Below, piece by piece: positions 26,103-33,892 of a DNA stretch of 64,000 nt; the stretch's first letter is position 1, and each line of letters begins with the position of its first letter. Under the pieces are notes generated by a model that was not told where the DNA came from, searched no databases, and was given only the letters and a program-made list of their open reading frames with translations. Location of the stretch: positions 186,001-250,000 of the IMG/VR virus record IMGVR_UViG_3300041411_000080. The stretch is one strand, 5' to 3'. The position numbers were made by a program, and so were the translations under genes. Source of the stretch: a virus.

Positions 26103-27454
26103 TAATTCAGTTTACTGAAGAACTCAAGTACACGGGAGTGGTACTGTGTAGGTACACCACGGATCAAGGAACCGGTATCGGTCTGAGCACGCAGTTCAGT
26201 CAACGGGTCAGCGTATACCAAGAACAGAGTCAGCAGAGCAGCATGGGATTCCTGAGTTTTGCTAGGAGTACGCATGTCTTCGATGAAACGGAATGCATAG
26301 GTATCTTCAAACAGTTGACCCGGAGCACGGTTAGCACGGAAGTAGTCAAGCAGCAGATTCATTGCACTACGGCTAGCAGCTGGATCTTCCAGACGGATAG
26401 CATAGTTGATGACTTCCATCAGCAACTTCTGAGCTTCACCACCAGTGGCTGGAGTAACCGCTTTACCCGGCTTCATTACGTTAGCAAATGCTGCCAACGA
26501 TCCTTCGATGTAAGATTGATTCATTTCGGTTAGACCTTCGTATGTAATTTGTTTGGTAACAGATGCTTTCTGAGCTTCAGTTACGACAGGAGTTGTAGCG
26601 GTCGGAGTTTGGGTAGCAATAACTTTGTCTACTTGACCAGTACGATGACGATAGTTAGTCAGGATAGCCTGTACATCTTGCGATGGTACATTCAGTGCCA
26701 GACGATCTTTCAGTTCTAGGGCCAAGCCGGCTGGCAGGGTAACGCCTTCTGGCTGAATTTCTCCCAAAGCCCAACTCTCGAGTTCTTGAGTAGACCATTC
26801 ATGTTCACGACGGAACTTGCGGGTTTCATCTTTGACCCAAGCACCCTTGGACGTTTTGGCAGGTACAATGCCCTGCTCCAGAAACGCCTTGCACTCTTCG
26901 AGGGTCCATGCGTTGGACAGCTTCGATTCACGAATGCGGTGTTCGGTGATAGCTTGCTTAACTGTGGAGTGATAAACGTCTACATCTACTTTACCAGTGA
27001 TGTAAGCTTCCAGTTCATCAGTAGTCCAAGTCGTTACAGGACGATCGTTCAGAGTAGGTTTAGCAGGTTCTTCAACTTCCTCCTCAACTTCGTCATTCAG
27101 ACCTGGATTGGATTCTTCATTTGCACGTTCATCTTCAGCTGCTGTCTGCTCGTCTTCTACAGACTCTTCCAGTGCACTTACTTCATCAGTAGTGATTTCA
27201 CCTTCAGGAGCTGCAAGGAAGGAGGCTTCATCAAGATGAGCATAAGTTGGAGTTTGACCACGAGCATAAGTAGGAGCGGTATCAACGTCACCGAGATCTT
27301 CACCTTGAGGATCAACTACGTGTACGTTAATAGTGTCACCCTCACGAGTTACACTTTCTACTTCCTTAATTTGTTCAACTGGAGTTTCCAGATCAGCAGG
27401 AGTAGTTTTGACTGCGGCCAAAGCAGCGAAGCCAGCGAATTTATTTTTAGCCAT
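26102..27454 (-). CDS. Unknown protein with acidic N-part and three Trp-centred repeats, 450 aa
   Basis: Residues about 60-140 are acidic and low-complexity. Three related units follow: WTTDELEAYITGKVD, WTLEECKAFLEQGIVP and WSTQELESWALGEIQP, each a W-[ST]-x2-E-[LC]-x-[AS]-[YFW] helix ending in a Gly turn, which suggests three copies of a small helical fold. A helical C-domain (about 300-450) contains NYAIRLEDPAASRSAMNLLL. The gene lies next to the virion-type RNA polymerase beta' part, perhaps as a partner or virion protein. I do not recognise the family. Confidence 0.6.
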   Translation of the reverse strand: MAKNKFAGFAALAAVKTTPADLETPVEQIKEVESVTREGDTINVHVVDPQGEDLGDVDTAPTYARGQTPTYAHLDEASFLAAPEGEITTDEVSALEESVEDEQTAAEDERANEESNPGLNDEVEEEVEEPAKPTLNDRPVTTWTTDELEAYITGKVDVDVYHSTVKQAITEHRIRESKLSNAWTLEECKAFLEQGIVPAKTSKGAWVKDETRKFRREHEWSTQELESWALGEIQPEGVTLPAGLALELKDRLALNVPSQDVQAILTNYRHRTGQVDKVIATQTPTATTPVVTEAQKASVTKQITYEGLTEMNQSYIEGSLAAFANVMKPGKAVTPATGGEAQKLLMEVINYAIRLEDPAASRSAMNLLLDYFRANRAPGQLFEDTYAFRFIEDMRTPSKTQESHAALLTLFLVYADPLTELRAQTDTGSLIRGVPTQYHSRVLEFFSKLN

Positions 27455-27515
27455 TGTGTTTAACCTTGGTTGGAATTTGTGAGGGGACTGCTAGCAATCC
27501 CCATTTCATAAGATG

Positions 27516-28859
27516 TTAGGTAATGCGTGCGTGCATATCCCATTTAACTGTACGGAGTGTCGAACTGTGCATCTTCGACATGAACACCATCAAGAAGCGT
27601 CCACCAACACCAGCTGTAGCGGCAGGGATACCGTTAGGGTTCTCAGCCAATGCAGTACCAGCACACACAGCGCAGATGTTCTTACCTTTACCGATGGTGC
27701 CTTTCTCGATATCACGACCTGCTTTACAAGTCATTGGTCCACGAATAGCGATACGTTGACCACGTAGACCTGGAGCGGCCTCTTTCGTAATCAGTACAGA
27801 CTCACCATCTTGAATATACGAGTAACCCACAAGGTCCTCGTAGTTGAAATCGGAAACCATCGTTGGAACACCCAACCATGTTTTGCAATCGTCTTCAATG
27901 ATTCGAGCAGTACCAACCATTCGGTAAATCGTTTTAGTGGATTCCCCACCCAGTGCTGTTTGTGCACCACGGTTATAAGAACCGAATCGCAGTGAGTTGT
28001 TCATCACAGACATGTGGTCGGTATCAATACCTTCCTCAAGAGACTTCGAGATAAACTCAACAGTCGTACCATCAGAGAAAGGAGATTCACCACCGAACAT
28101 GTAATGCACTTTACGTCGTGCACCTTCAAGCTTCTTCTTAGCTTTATAGAAGACTTGGGACTCATCGCCATCCAAGTGTTCGTCGTCTACCTTAGAGGCA
28201 ATAACCGATAGTTCAGCTACCGCAGCAGGATCACTAAGACGATGTTTGTTCTTCTCAATCCAAGCAGCCCGGATCTCAGGCCATTTAGGGTTAGAGATAA
28301 GAGACTTACGAGTGGTCGAGGTTACCAGTCCGTCAGCATAGCCTGGGATCGCCAGACAGTGGTCACAGAACTTAAGGTACTGCCAAACGTAAAGCTTACC
28401 GCCTGTAGCCATTTCAGTTTCATCGCCATCATCCCGATCATCGATCATGTTGTCCAAGATGAAGTCTTCGAACTTGGAGGGAACAATAGTACCCGCAGCA
28501 AAAGGAATCAGATCACCAAACGGTTCAACCAAACACAGGTGGTTAAAGAACACGTTCCCGTAAGTGGTTCGTAGTGGCTCAGTTCCTTTATAGTTGTCTA
28601 GCTCTCCCGGTTGGAGTATGAACTCATCGCGGAAGTGAATAGGCGCTTGTCCTTCAACGTAGTCATCAATATATTCGACCACATCGTTAGAATCACCATT
28701 ACGGTAGAAATACATCTTACCGTCTTTAAAGTAGGGCTTGTATCTGAAGTCTGGAGTTTCATCATTGTTGTAGATGATACTGACCAAACTATTCATCCAG
28801 ATACGCTTGCGACCCATCCCGGCTTTCAGAGCCTCAAGGAAATAATCACGTAGCTTCAT
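27516..28859 (-). CDS. RNA polymerase beta' C-terminal part, virion type (phiKZ gp80-like), 447 aa
   Basis: KNICAVCAGTALAENP followed by GVGGRFLMVFMSKMHSSTL corresponds to the bacterial beta' segment around CARCYGRDLA and GEPGTQLTMRTFH, near the C-terminal end of the catalytic region. It is a second, distinct copy relative to the 659-aa beta' part at 35499. phiKZ-like phages carry two such polymerases, and the shorter copy in this genome position corresponds to the one packaged in the virion for early transcription (as I recall gp80). The catalytic NADFDGD is not in this protein and belongs to a partner subunit. The start overlaps the 283-aa gene by 14 nt. Confidence 0.72.
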   Translation of the reverse strand: MKLRDYFLEALKAGMGRKRIWMNSLVSIIYNNDETPDFRYKPYFKDGKMYFYRNGDSNDVVEYIDDYVEGQAPIHFRDEFILQPGELDNYKGTEPLRTTYGNVFFNHLCLVEPFGDLIPFAAGTIVPSKFEDFILDNMIDDRDDGDETEMATGGKLYVWQYLKFCDHCLAIPGYADGLVTSTTRKSLISNPKWPEIRAAWIEKNKHRLSDPAAVAELSVIASKVDDEHLDGDESQVFYKAKKKLEGARRKVHYMFGGESPFSDGTTVEFISKSLEEGIDTDHMSVMNNSLRFGSYNRGAQTALGGESTKTIYRMVGTARIIEDDCKTWLGVPTMVSDFNYEDLVGYSYIQDGESVLITKEAAPGLRGQRIAIRGPMTCKAGRDIEKGTIGKGKNICAVCAGTALAENPNGIPAATAGVGGRFLMVFMSKMHSSTLRTVKWDMHARIT

Positions 28860-29697
28860 CTAAGTTACCAACGTTACGTTTGATGACAGCGATCTCGTCT
28901 AACATGAATCGCCTTTCCATCGGGTTATCAGTGTAATCATCCAAAGATGCATCGATCTGTCGCCAGATACCACTAAGTGGCAAATCACTGAAGAAAGCCA
29001 GACCTACCATTTGACCAGCTGCTTCAACTGGGTTACGGGATTCTAGCTGTGCAAAACTTAGAGTGATCAGTTCCTCGTAAGGACGACCTACTCGTACACC
29101 TGAGTTAGCGAGTTCTAACATCAGGCTAAACTTACCAGACTCATTCGTGGAGAGCAGACGGTTAATAACCTTTACTCGAGCGGTGTCTACACGTGTACCG
29201 ACGTACTCACCTTGAGTCTTCAGTCGGACATTAATAGACTCACGCAGATAACCGATAATCTCGTCACTCACTTCCTCGATATGCTCCAGAGCTACATCTG
29301 GTTGATGTTCAGTGAAGTAAGGTACGATATGTGCAATCGTTTCTTGGTTATCATAGTCACTGTTAAAGATATGAGCTAGATCTTCTGGAATGATGTACTG
29401 TGGGATGTAGATGAGTGTCTTATAAATGTCATGTCGAAGTTTCAACGATGCATCATCACCCAATGTAATACCGAAGTCATTCAAGCAGTAGTTCATAGCG
29501 TACGTCAGAATGTCTTGGACTCGGGCAACCAACATACTGGAGTCGGCATTGTCATCAGCCATCATCAATACTTGATTAAGCTCATCGAGTGCCAAGCCAT
29601 AGTCTTTCTCCAATAGAGTATCGACGACGTCAGAAATGATCTGCATCTGCTCTGGTGGAATTAAGCTCGAGAGGGCATCTTGGATTTCGAGTTTCAT
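28846..29697 (-). CDS. Helical protein upstream of the virion-type beta' gene, 283 aa
   Basis: An acidic, all-helical soluble protein (DALSSLIPPEQMQIISDVVDTLLEKDYGLALDELN is its opening, abridged here as DALSSLIPPEQMQ). AGGTACTTAA precedes the ATG. It overlaps the beta' gene by 14 nt and is the first gene of a three-gene minus-strand unit, diverging from 29819 across 121 nt. Translational coupling suggests a partner of the virion polymerase, but nothing in the sequence names it. Confidence 0.6.
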   Translation of the reverse strand: MKLEIQDALSSLIPPEQMQIISDVVDTLLEKDYGLALDELNQVLMMADDNADSSMLVARVQDILTYAMNYCLNDFGITLGDDASLKLRHDIYKTLIYIPQYIIPEDLAHIFNSDYDNQETIAHIVPYFTEHQPDVALEHIEEVSDEIIGYLRESINVRLKTQGEYVGTRVDTARVKVINRLLSTNESGKFSLMLELANSGVRVGRPYEELITLSFAQLESRNPVEAAGQMVGLAFFSDLPLSGIWRQIDASLDDYTDNPMERRFMLDEIAVIKRNVGNLDEAT

Positions 29698-29818
29698 TTA
29701 AGTACCTTTAAGGAATAGGTTTAACATACCGTTAGGTTGTTCCGTACTCTTTAATAAGAAGCAAAGTTTACCGAGTGTGTATTATCTATGTTATCAACCG
29801 TGACGTAAGGAATATCCA

Positions 29819-30511
29819 ATGGACCTCAGCAATGCTCAAATCCAAGCTCCAACTGGACACCCGCCACATGAATGGACTGCTGAAGAAGAGGCGCATCTAG
29901 AAAATGCCCTTCGTACAGTAGCCAAGCAAGAAGACCGCGAACACTCCCTTATTCCAGGTGCCCACGAATTTGCTGGTCGCCCACCACCGACACCCGAAGA
30001 TGAAGCCCGCCTTAAGGCTGCACTCGATAAGATCTTTAGCAAGGAATCCAAAATGGAACAAGCAACTCCAACCGTAGACATGAATGAAGTAATCGAAAAA
30101 TCTGCTGAAGCAGCTAATGAACTGCTGGCCCAAGATGGCTGGGCTATTGTTCATCAACTGCATGAAGCGGCATTGGCCCTGATCAATCAAACCGGTTTGG
30201 TCGTTCTGCCGATCATGACCAACATTGAACAATACAAACTTAAGTTGACAGACCCAGTTGGGTTTGAGAAGCGTTTTGCTACGCTCTCCAATGACGTTAC
30301 GCATCTGATGGTTGCAGTGAAAGCACTGGGTGAGAAGTCTGCCGGTAAGAAAGGCAAACCTACAGCTGAAGAACTGGATACCATCGGCAAACTGACTATG
30401 GACTATACCAAGGTCCAAGGTCACATCGAACAAGCTGTCCAACCGCTCATTCTGGTTCTCATTGAAGAACTGGAAGCTGTTGGTATTACCGAATTGAAAG
30501 TAGAGGCTTAA
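29819..30511 (+). CDS. Virion/tail-assembly region protein, 230 aa
   Basis: The N-terminal 80 residues are Pro/Glu-rich with two related helix units (WTAEEEAHLENALRTVAKQE and PTPEDEARLKAALDKIFSKE). The remainder is helical (ANELLAQDGWAIVHQLHEAA). AAGGAAT lies before the ATG. The stop is 3 nt before the ATG of the 531-aa gene, so the two are cotranscribed. Position immediately before a frameshifting chaperone-like pair suggests a tail component or assembly factor. Confidence 0.55.
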   Translation: MDLSNAQIQAPTGHPPHEWTAEEEAHLENALRTVAKQEDREHSLIPGAHEFAGRPPPTPEDEARLKAALDKIFSKESKMEQATPTVDMNEVIEKSAEAANELLAQDGWAIVHQLHEAALALINQTGLVVLPIMTNIEQYKLKLTDPVGFEKRFATLSNDVTHLMVAVKALGEKSAGKKGKPTAEELDTIGKLTMDYTKVQGHIEQAVQPLILVLIEELEAVGITELKVEA

Positions 30512-30513
30512 GC

Positions 30514-32109
30514 ATGGGTGACAACGAAACGATTGAGTCGAGTGAAGTACCTGATCAGTTCGAACAAGATGATGGTTACGTGAATGTATTCGTAGCCTCT
30601 CCAGAATCTAACGGGATGCCTCCAAGTTTGGACGTACCCGAAGAGGAACCAGAGCCTGAACCACTCTGGACTCCTGAGCAGAAAGCTCAAAACTTCGAAC
30701 ATGAACGTAAAGCTGCTGGCACACCTATCGAAGGTGAGAAGTCTATCATCTCTTACGTCCGTGAAAACTTCGATACAGTTAACGCTGTACTGGAACGTAA
30801 CAACGAACTGCTTGAAGCAATGCGTCAAGGTCAGCTCACTAACGCTGACACTGATGTCCGCTGGTTGGCTTCGCTGATCTCTGGGTTGCAGAACATCTCT
30901 CTGGATGAAGCCCCTAGTGGTGCACTGTACCGTGAAGGTTCTTTCTGGCGTGATGGTTGCTCCGTACCTAATCATCCGAAACTGGTTCGTCCGGGCCGTC
31001 CTGCTCAGAAATATGAGAAAGGTAAACGGCAGTCCAAAGAAGCAGCACTTGCTTACCTGAGCTATCGTTCGGGTATGGGCGGTACTTACGAGACCTTCCT
31101 ACCGCATTCCGGTATTTGGGTACGCCTACGTCGCCCATCGCTGGGTGAAGTAGTTGCAATGCAAACAGAACTTCAGTCGATCCGTGTACAACTCGGTAAC
31201 GATACTAAAGGTCTGGCCTTCTCGCATGCAAGCTTCCGTATGCTGGATGCTGTAACCGATCTGGCGATCAGTTGCGTAACTGGTTCTAACCGTCAGTACA
31301 AAACTGCATCGGACCTTGAGTCTGAGATCAGTATCTTCGACGAAAGCATTCTGCATCACGCACTGGCTTCGGTAATGTACCCAGATGGTTTCAACTACTC
31401 GGTACCTTGCATCGCTGACCCACGTAACTGCTCTGGCGTTACTGAGTTCAAGATGAACATGTCGAACATCGTTAACTACGATGACTCGGTATACACTGTT
31501 GAACAACGTAAGTTCATTGCTAAGCGTCTGGAGCCACAACCGGAAGATGCCTTCACTGAATACCGCAAGGCTTTCAGTATCGGTAACCCTAAAGTGTTCT
31601 GGATGGGTGATGTCGGTGTTAAGCTCTCTCCACCGTCCGTAGCGGAACGTCGTATCGCAGCTAAGCTTTGGTATGATACTCTCATTGAAATGTCCCACGG
31701 CGCCTTTAACGAGTCCCCAGAGGGTAATCAACGCTTCGAGTACATCCGTCGTCTGCAACAGGCTACTAAAGCCACTCAATACGCTCACTGGGTATCGGCA
31801 ATCTATCTGAAAGATGAAGAAGCCGTTGACTTTGAAGATCAACTCTTCACTGACGATCCTGAAGTTATCATGGAGTTCATCTCCTCGACGCTTTCCGAAC
31901 ATGAGTACTTTGATAGCTTCGCTGAGAAGGTTAACACTTTCTCTAATGAATCGATCATCGGTGTTATTGCAATGCCTTCGCACAACTGCACTGAGTGTAA
32001 CTCCCCACAAGGGATTGCATTCAATGAACGCTTGCCTCACTTGGTGCCGATGGACATGCTATCAACGTTTTTTACGTTAGCGGCCCGGAAAGTGTCGCAC
32101 CAGGGGTAG
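30514..32109 (+). CDS. Tail-assembly (chaperone-like) protein, 531 aa, upstream frame of a -1 frameshift pair
   Basis: The N-terminus (1-85) is acidic and disordered. The middle contains RLRRPSLGEVVAMQTEL and a long helical region. The C-terminus has MPSHNCTECNSPQG (possible metal site) and ends VPMDMLSTFFTLAARKV, a style of ending (CxxC, then VP-[LI]-D...FFTL) I associate with tail-assembly or baseplate-assembly proteins of large phages. The two Phe codons are TTT TTT, the slip site, and the -1 frame runs on to 32555. Lambda-type tail chaperones use the same long/short strategy. Role inferred. Confidence 0.62.
   Translation: MGDNETIESSEVPDQFEQDDGYVNVFVASPESNGMPPSLDVPEEEPEPEPLWTPEQKAQNFEHERKAAGTPIEGEKSIISYVRENFDTVNAVLERNNELLEAMRQGQLTNADTDVRWLASLISGLQNISLDEAPSGALYREGSFWRDGCSVPNHPKLVRPGRPAQKYEKGKRQSKEAALAYLSYRSGMGGTYETFLPHSGIWVRLRRPSLGEVVAMQTELQSIRVQLGNDTKGLAFSHASFRMLDAVTDLAISCVTGSNRQYKTASDLESEISIFDESILHHALASVMYPDGFNYSVPCIADPRNCSGVTEFKMNMSNIVNYDDSVYTVEQRKFIAKRLEPQPEDAFTEYRKAFSIGNPKVFWMGDVGVKLSPPSVAERRIAAKLWYDTLIEMSHGAFNESPEGNQRFEYIRRLQQATKATQYAHWVSAIYLKDEEAVDFEDQLFTDDPEVIMEFISSTLSEHEYFDSFAEKVNTFSNESIIGVIAMPSHNCTECNSPQGIAFNERLPHLVPMDMLSTFFTLAARKVSHQG
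32066..32076 (+). promoter_or_regulatory. Candidate -1 frameshift slip site (CGTTTTTTACG)
   Basis: In the 531-aa frame the codons are ACG TTT TTT ACG. Slipping back one base on the six-T run (32068-32073) moves translation into the frame that reads TTT TAC GTT AGC and stays open to 32555. There is no convincing long hairpin directly downstream. Confidence 0.6.
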
Positions 32110-32555
32110 AAGCACGTGATCCTAAATCCAGTCGCTTGGCCATTGATCTAAGCGACCCGGATGGACATGTCACAATGCTTTCCTTTGGCTTGCAGGAGGT
32201 AGAGAACTCCCGCTTGGAAGATCTCTATATGACTCAAGGGCCAATGCGTCCTGTTGTTACAGAGATGGTCACCCGCAAGGCGTACCAGCAAGATCGCGGT
32301 ATCTGCACACACCAAACCAATGACCCCTTAGACCTAGTGCGTCTGCACCCTAAGGAAGATATTGTTGAAGGTGGTCCTAAACGAACATGGCAACGTAAGT
32401 ATGCTAACTACCGAATAAAAGATGTGTGGGGCATTAGTGTCCTAGACTTCTTTGAGTTGACCTTTGACGAGGCTCGATTCTACGTAGAGTATGCACAGAC
32501 CATCTCCGTTCAAGAAGGGATTAGTGCAAACCAACTCATGAATGGGTTGCGATAA
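32070..32555 (+). CDS. Downstream frame of the frameshift pair (C-terminal extension, about 161 codons)
   Basis: The frame opens after a stop at 32025-32027 and has no ATG, GTG or TTG before TTG at 32136, yet it codes convincingly through the overlap: YVSGPESVAPGVEARDPKSS, then LAIDLSDPDGHVTMLSFGL. I therefore read it as an extension added to the 531-aa protein by -1 slippage at the T-run, giving a fusion of about 680 residues. The extension is a soluble mixed alpha/beta domain ending GISANQLMNGLR. If instead it starts at TTG 32136, no good ribosome binding site is seen. Probable role: the minor, longer tail chaperone. Confidence 0.6.
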   Translation, partial: FYVSGPESVAPGVEARDPKSSRLAIDLSDPDGHVTMLSFGLQEVENSRLEDLYMTQGPMRPVVTEMVTRKAYQQDRGICTHQTNDPLDLVRLHPKEDIVEGGPKRTWQRKYANYRIKDVWGISVLDFFELTFDEARFYVEYAQTISVQEGISANQLMNGLR

Positions 32556-32578
32556 CGCAAAAAAAAATAAGACATAAC

Positions 32579-32600
32579 GCCCCCTCCGATTGGAGGGGGC
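32579..32600. terminator. Bidirectional hairpin between convergent units
   Basis: GCCCCCTCC and GGAGGGGGC form a 9-bp stem around GATT, followed by TTATGCCGTTT on the plus strand. It ends the tail-assembly unit and also lies 10 nt past the stop of the first small membrane-protein gene on the minus strand. Confidence 0.85.
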
Positions 32601-32610
32601 TTATGCCGTT

Positions 32611-32823
32611 TCAGAGTGTTGCATCCACCATAGCCTTAATAACCATGATGAACGCAGCGGCGATAATTGCCACCAGATTGAATAAGAAGAAGAATCCCAT
32701 CCAAGCATAGGTGCTCTCGCTGAGGAACAACTTGATATTAAAGCTACAGATCATCAACCTTCCTAACGCTTTGAAGAACAGGAAGGCATAGACCATAGCT
32801 ACCAGCAACAGTAGATAGTCCAT
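32611..32823 (-). CDS. Small membrane protein, 70 aa
   Basis: Two hydrophobic segments (LLLLVAMVYAFLFFKALG near the N-terminus and MGFFFLFNLVAIIAAAFIMV near the C-terminus) predict two transmembrane helices separated by a short polar loop. GAGGTGAC lies just before the ATG. It is the last of six tiny membrane-protein genes on the minus strand. Function unknown. Confidence 0.65.
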   Translation of the reverse strand: MDYLLLLVAMVYAFLFFKALGRLMICSFNIKLFLSESTYAWMGFFFLFNLVAIIAAAFIMVIKAMVDATL

Positions 32824-32826
32824 ACG

Positions 32827-32976
32827 TCACCTCTTGAACAGTTCCAGAAAATTCCAGAATGCCCAACCGTTTAAACAAAATAGCACGATGCCAAGCAAGG
32901 TCCACCAACGCCGAAGCGTCATCATACCGAGTGACAACAACGCTACCGCGATGTAGAACAGAACCAAGATGGCCAT
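32827..32976 (-). CDS. Small membrane protein, 49 aa
   Basis: The start is taken at 32976 (MAILVLFYIAVALLSLGMM) because AAGGAGTAGTC precedes it; the longer open frame lacks a site. Two transmembrane helices are predicted (about 2-19 and 26-43, LLGIVLFCLNGWAFWNFLEL). It overlaps nothing but lies 3 nt from the next gene. Unknown function. Confidence 0.65.
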   Translation of the reverse strand: MAILVLFYIAVALLSLGMMTLRRWWTLLGIVLFCLNGWAFWNFLELFKR

Positions 32977-32978
32977 GA

Positions 32979-33155
32979 CTACTCCTTTAACGTCTCCAGA
33001 AACATCATGAACGAGTACCCATCCAATACCAGCAACGCGATACACGATAGCATTACCAAGACCGTTGCCATCGGAGTCTCGCATTTGAGCCCGATGAAAA
33101 AGATCCATATTGCTAACAGTAATACCAACACATGAAGCAGAACTATAGCGAACAT
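32979..33155 (-). CDS. Small membrane protein, 58 aa
   Basis: The ATG at 33155 is preceded by AGAGGAGGTTAAT, so the longer frame to 33269 is rejected. The product (MFAIVLLHVLVLLLAIWIFFIG, then ATVLVMLSCIALLVLDGYSF) has two predicted transmembrane helices. It ends FLETLKE, resembling the end FLELFKR of the 49-aa neighbour; both also have a WNF/YSFM-type turn, so the two may be duplicated copies. A TATATTAC element lies 25 nt upstream. Confidence 0.68.
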   Translation of the reverse strand: MFAIVLLHVLVLLLAIWIFFIGLKCETPMATVLVMLSCIALLVLDGYSFMMFLETLKE

Positions 33156-33179
33156 ATTAACCTCCTCTAGTTCATGGTT

Positions 33180-33187
33180 GTAATATA
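33180..33187 (-). promoter_or_regulatory. TATATTAC early-promoter-like octamer
   Basis: The minus strand reads TATATTAC here, upstream of the 58-aa membrane-protein gene. This matches the early promoter core I recall for phiKZ. Surrounding sequence is AT-rich. Confidence 0.45.
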
Positions 33188-33202
33188 CTGTTATAACTGG
33201 TT

Positions 33203-33418
33203 CTAATGTCGTCCTATAACAACGAGGGATGTAATGATTAATAACACCCCCATGCCAACCGTTGACCAAGTCAGTCGTCTAAACCAATTCCATTGCTTTG
33301 TCGGAACCGGGAAACCCCTGCGCTTCATCCGTTCAGACATGACGACCATACCACCTAACTGAAGTACGATTATTACAAGCACCGTCCCAAAAACAAAACC
33401 TAGATGTTCAAAGATCAT
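33203..33418 (-). CDS. Small membrane protein, 71 aa
   Basis: Two hydrophobic segments (FVFGTVLVIIVLQLGGMVV and WSTVGMGVLLIITSLVVIG) flank a basic loop (MKRRGFPVPTKQWNWFRR). The positive-inside rule puts the loop in the cytoplasm. The ATG overlaps the stop of the 75-aa gene (ATGA), so translation is coupled. Unknown function. Confidence 0.65.
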   Translation of the reverse strand: MIFEHLGFVFGTVLVIIVLQLGGMVVMSERMKRRGFPVPTKQWNWFRRLTWSTVGMGVLLIITSLVVIGRH

Positions 33419-33642
33419 ACAGTTCCCCTCGCAAGCATTTCAAGATACACGGCTTCTACAAACTGCACCAGAAACCATGTCCCAAGGCCCAGACAGACCA
33501 TTACAAAGCTTCCAAGCATGTACCTGCCATAACGGTAGTCTCTTGGTTTGTACATCGCCAGATGGAACAGGAGAGCTTCTATGGTACCACCAATTGCAAT
33601 TACTAAAGCGATTGCCTTCACTACAGCAATCCACGTCATCAT
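33415..33642 (-). CDS. Small membrane protein, 75 aa
   Basis: Two predicted transmembrane helices (VVKAIALVIAIGGTIEALLF and MLGSFVMVCLGLGTWFLVQF) are joined by a basic loop (YKPRDYRYGR). It overlaps both neighbours by 4 nt (ATGA at each junction), showing strict coupling within the membrane-protein cluster. Confidence 0.65.
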   Translation of the reverse strand: MMTWIAVVKAIALVIAIGGTIEALLFHLAMYKPRDYRYGRYMLGSFVMVCLGLGTWFLVQFVEAVYLEMLARGTV

Positions 33643-33848
33643 TGGTAGAGACCCTTACTAAGATTCAGTGCTACAGCCAACCACTGTAAAGCGACGATAA
33701 CGAAAGTACCACTGATAACCATACCCTTCAGGACACCCTGTGTCATGTAGGTTTCATATGGGCGACACATACGGACTACGCAATAAATAATCGCAATCAG
33801 TACCAAAGCAATAGCCAGTGCAAACAAATGGTTTATCGCGTACGACAT
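33639..33848 (-). CDS. Small membrane protein, 69 aa, first of the cluster
   Basis: The helices HLFALAIALVLIAIIYCVV and VISGTFVIVALQWLAVAL are separated by MCRPYETYMTQGVLKG. It follows a terminator at 33871-33888, so the cluster 33848-32611 may have its own promoter in the short gap or depend on read-through. The helix-loop-helix layout is the same as in the 71- and 75-aa neighbours. Confidence 0.65.
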   Translation of the reverse strand: MSYAINHLFALAIALVLIAIIYCVVRMCRPYETYMTQGVLKGMVISGTFVIVALQWLAVALNLSKGLYQ

Positions 33849-33870
33849 TATAACTCCAGACGAAATAAAG

Positions 33871-33888
33871 CCCCTCCCGAAGGAGGGG
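33871..33888 (-). terminator. Hairpin terminator after the helicase gene
   Basis: CCCCTCC and GGAGGGG pair around CGAA, with CTTTATTTCG following on the minus strand. It lies 5 nt past the stop at 33893. Confidence 0.8.
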
Positions 33889-33892
33889 ACTA

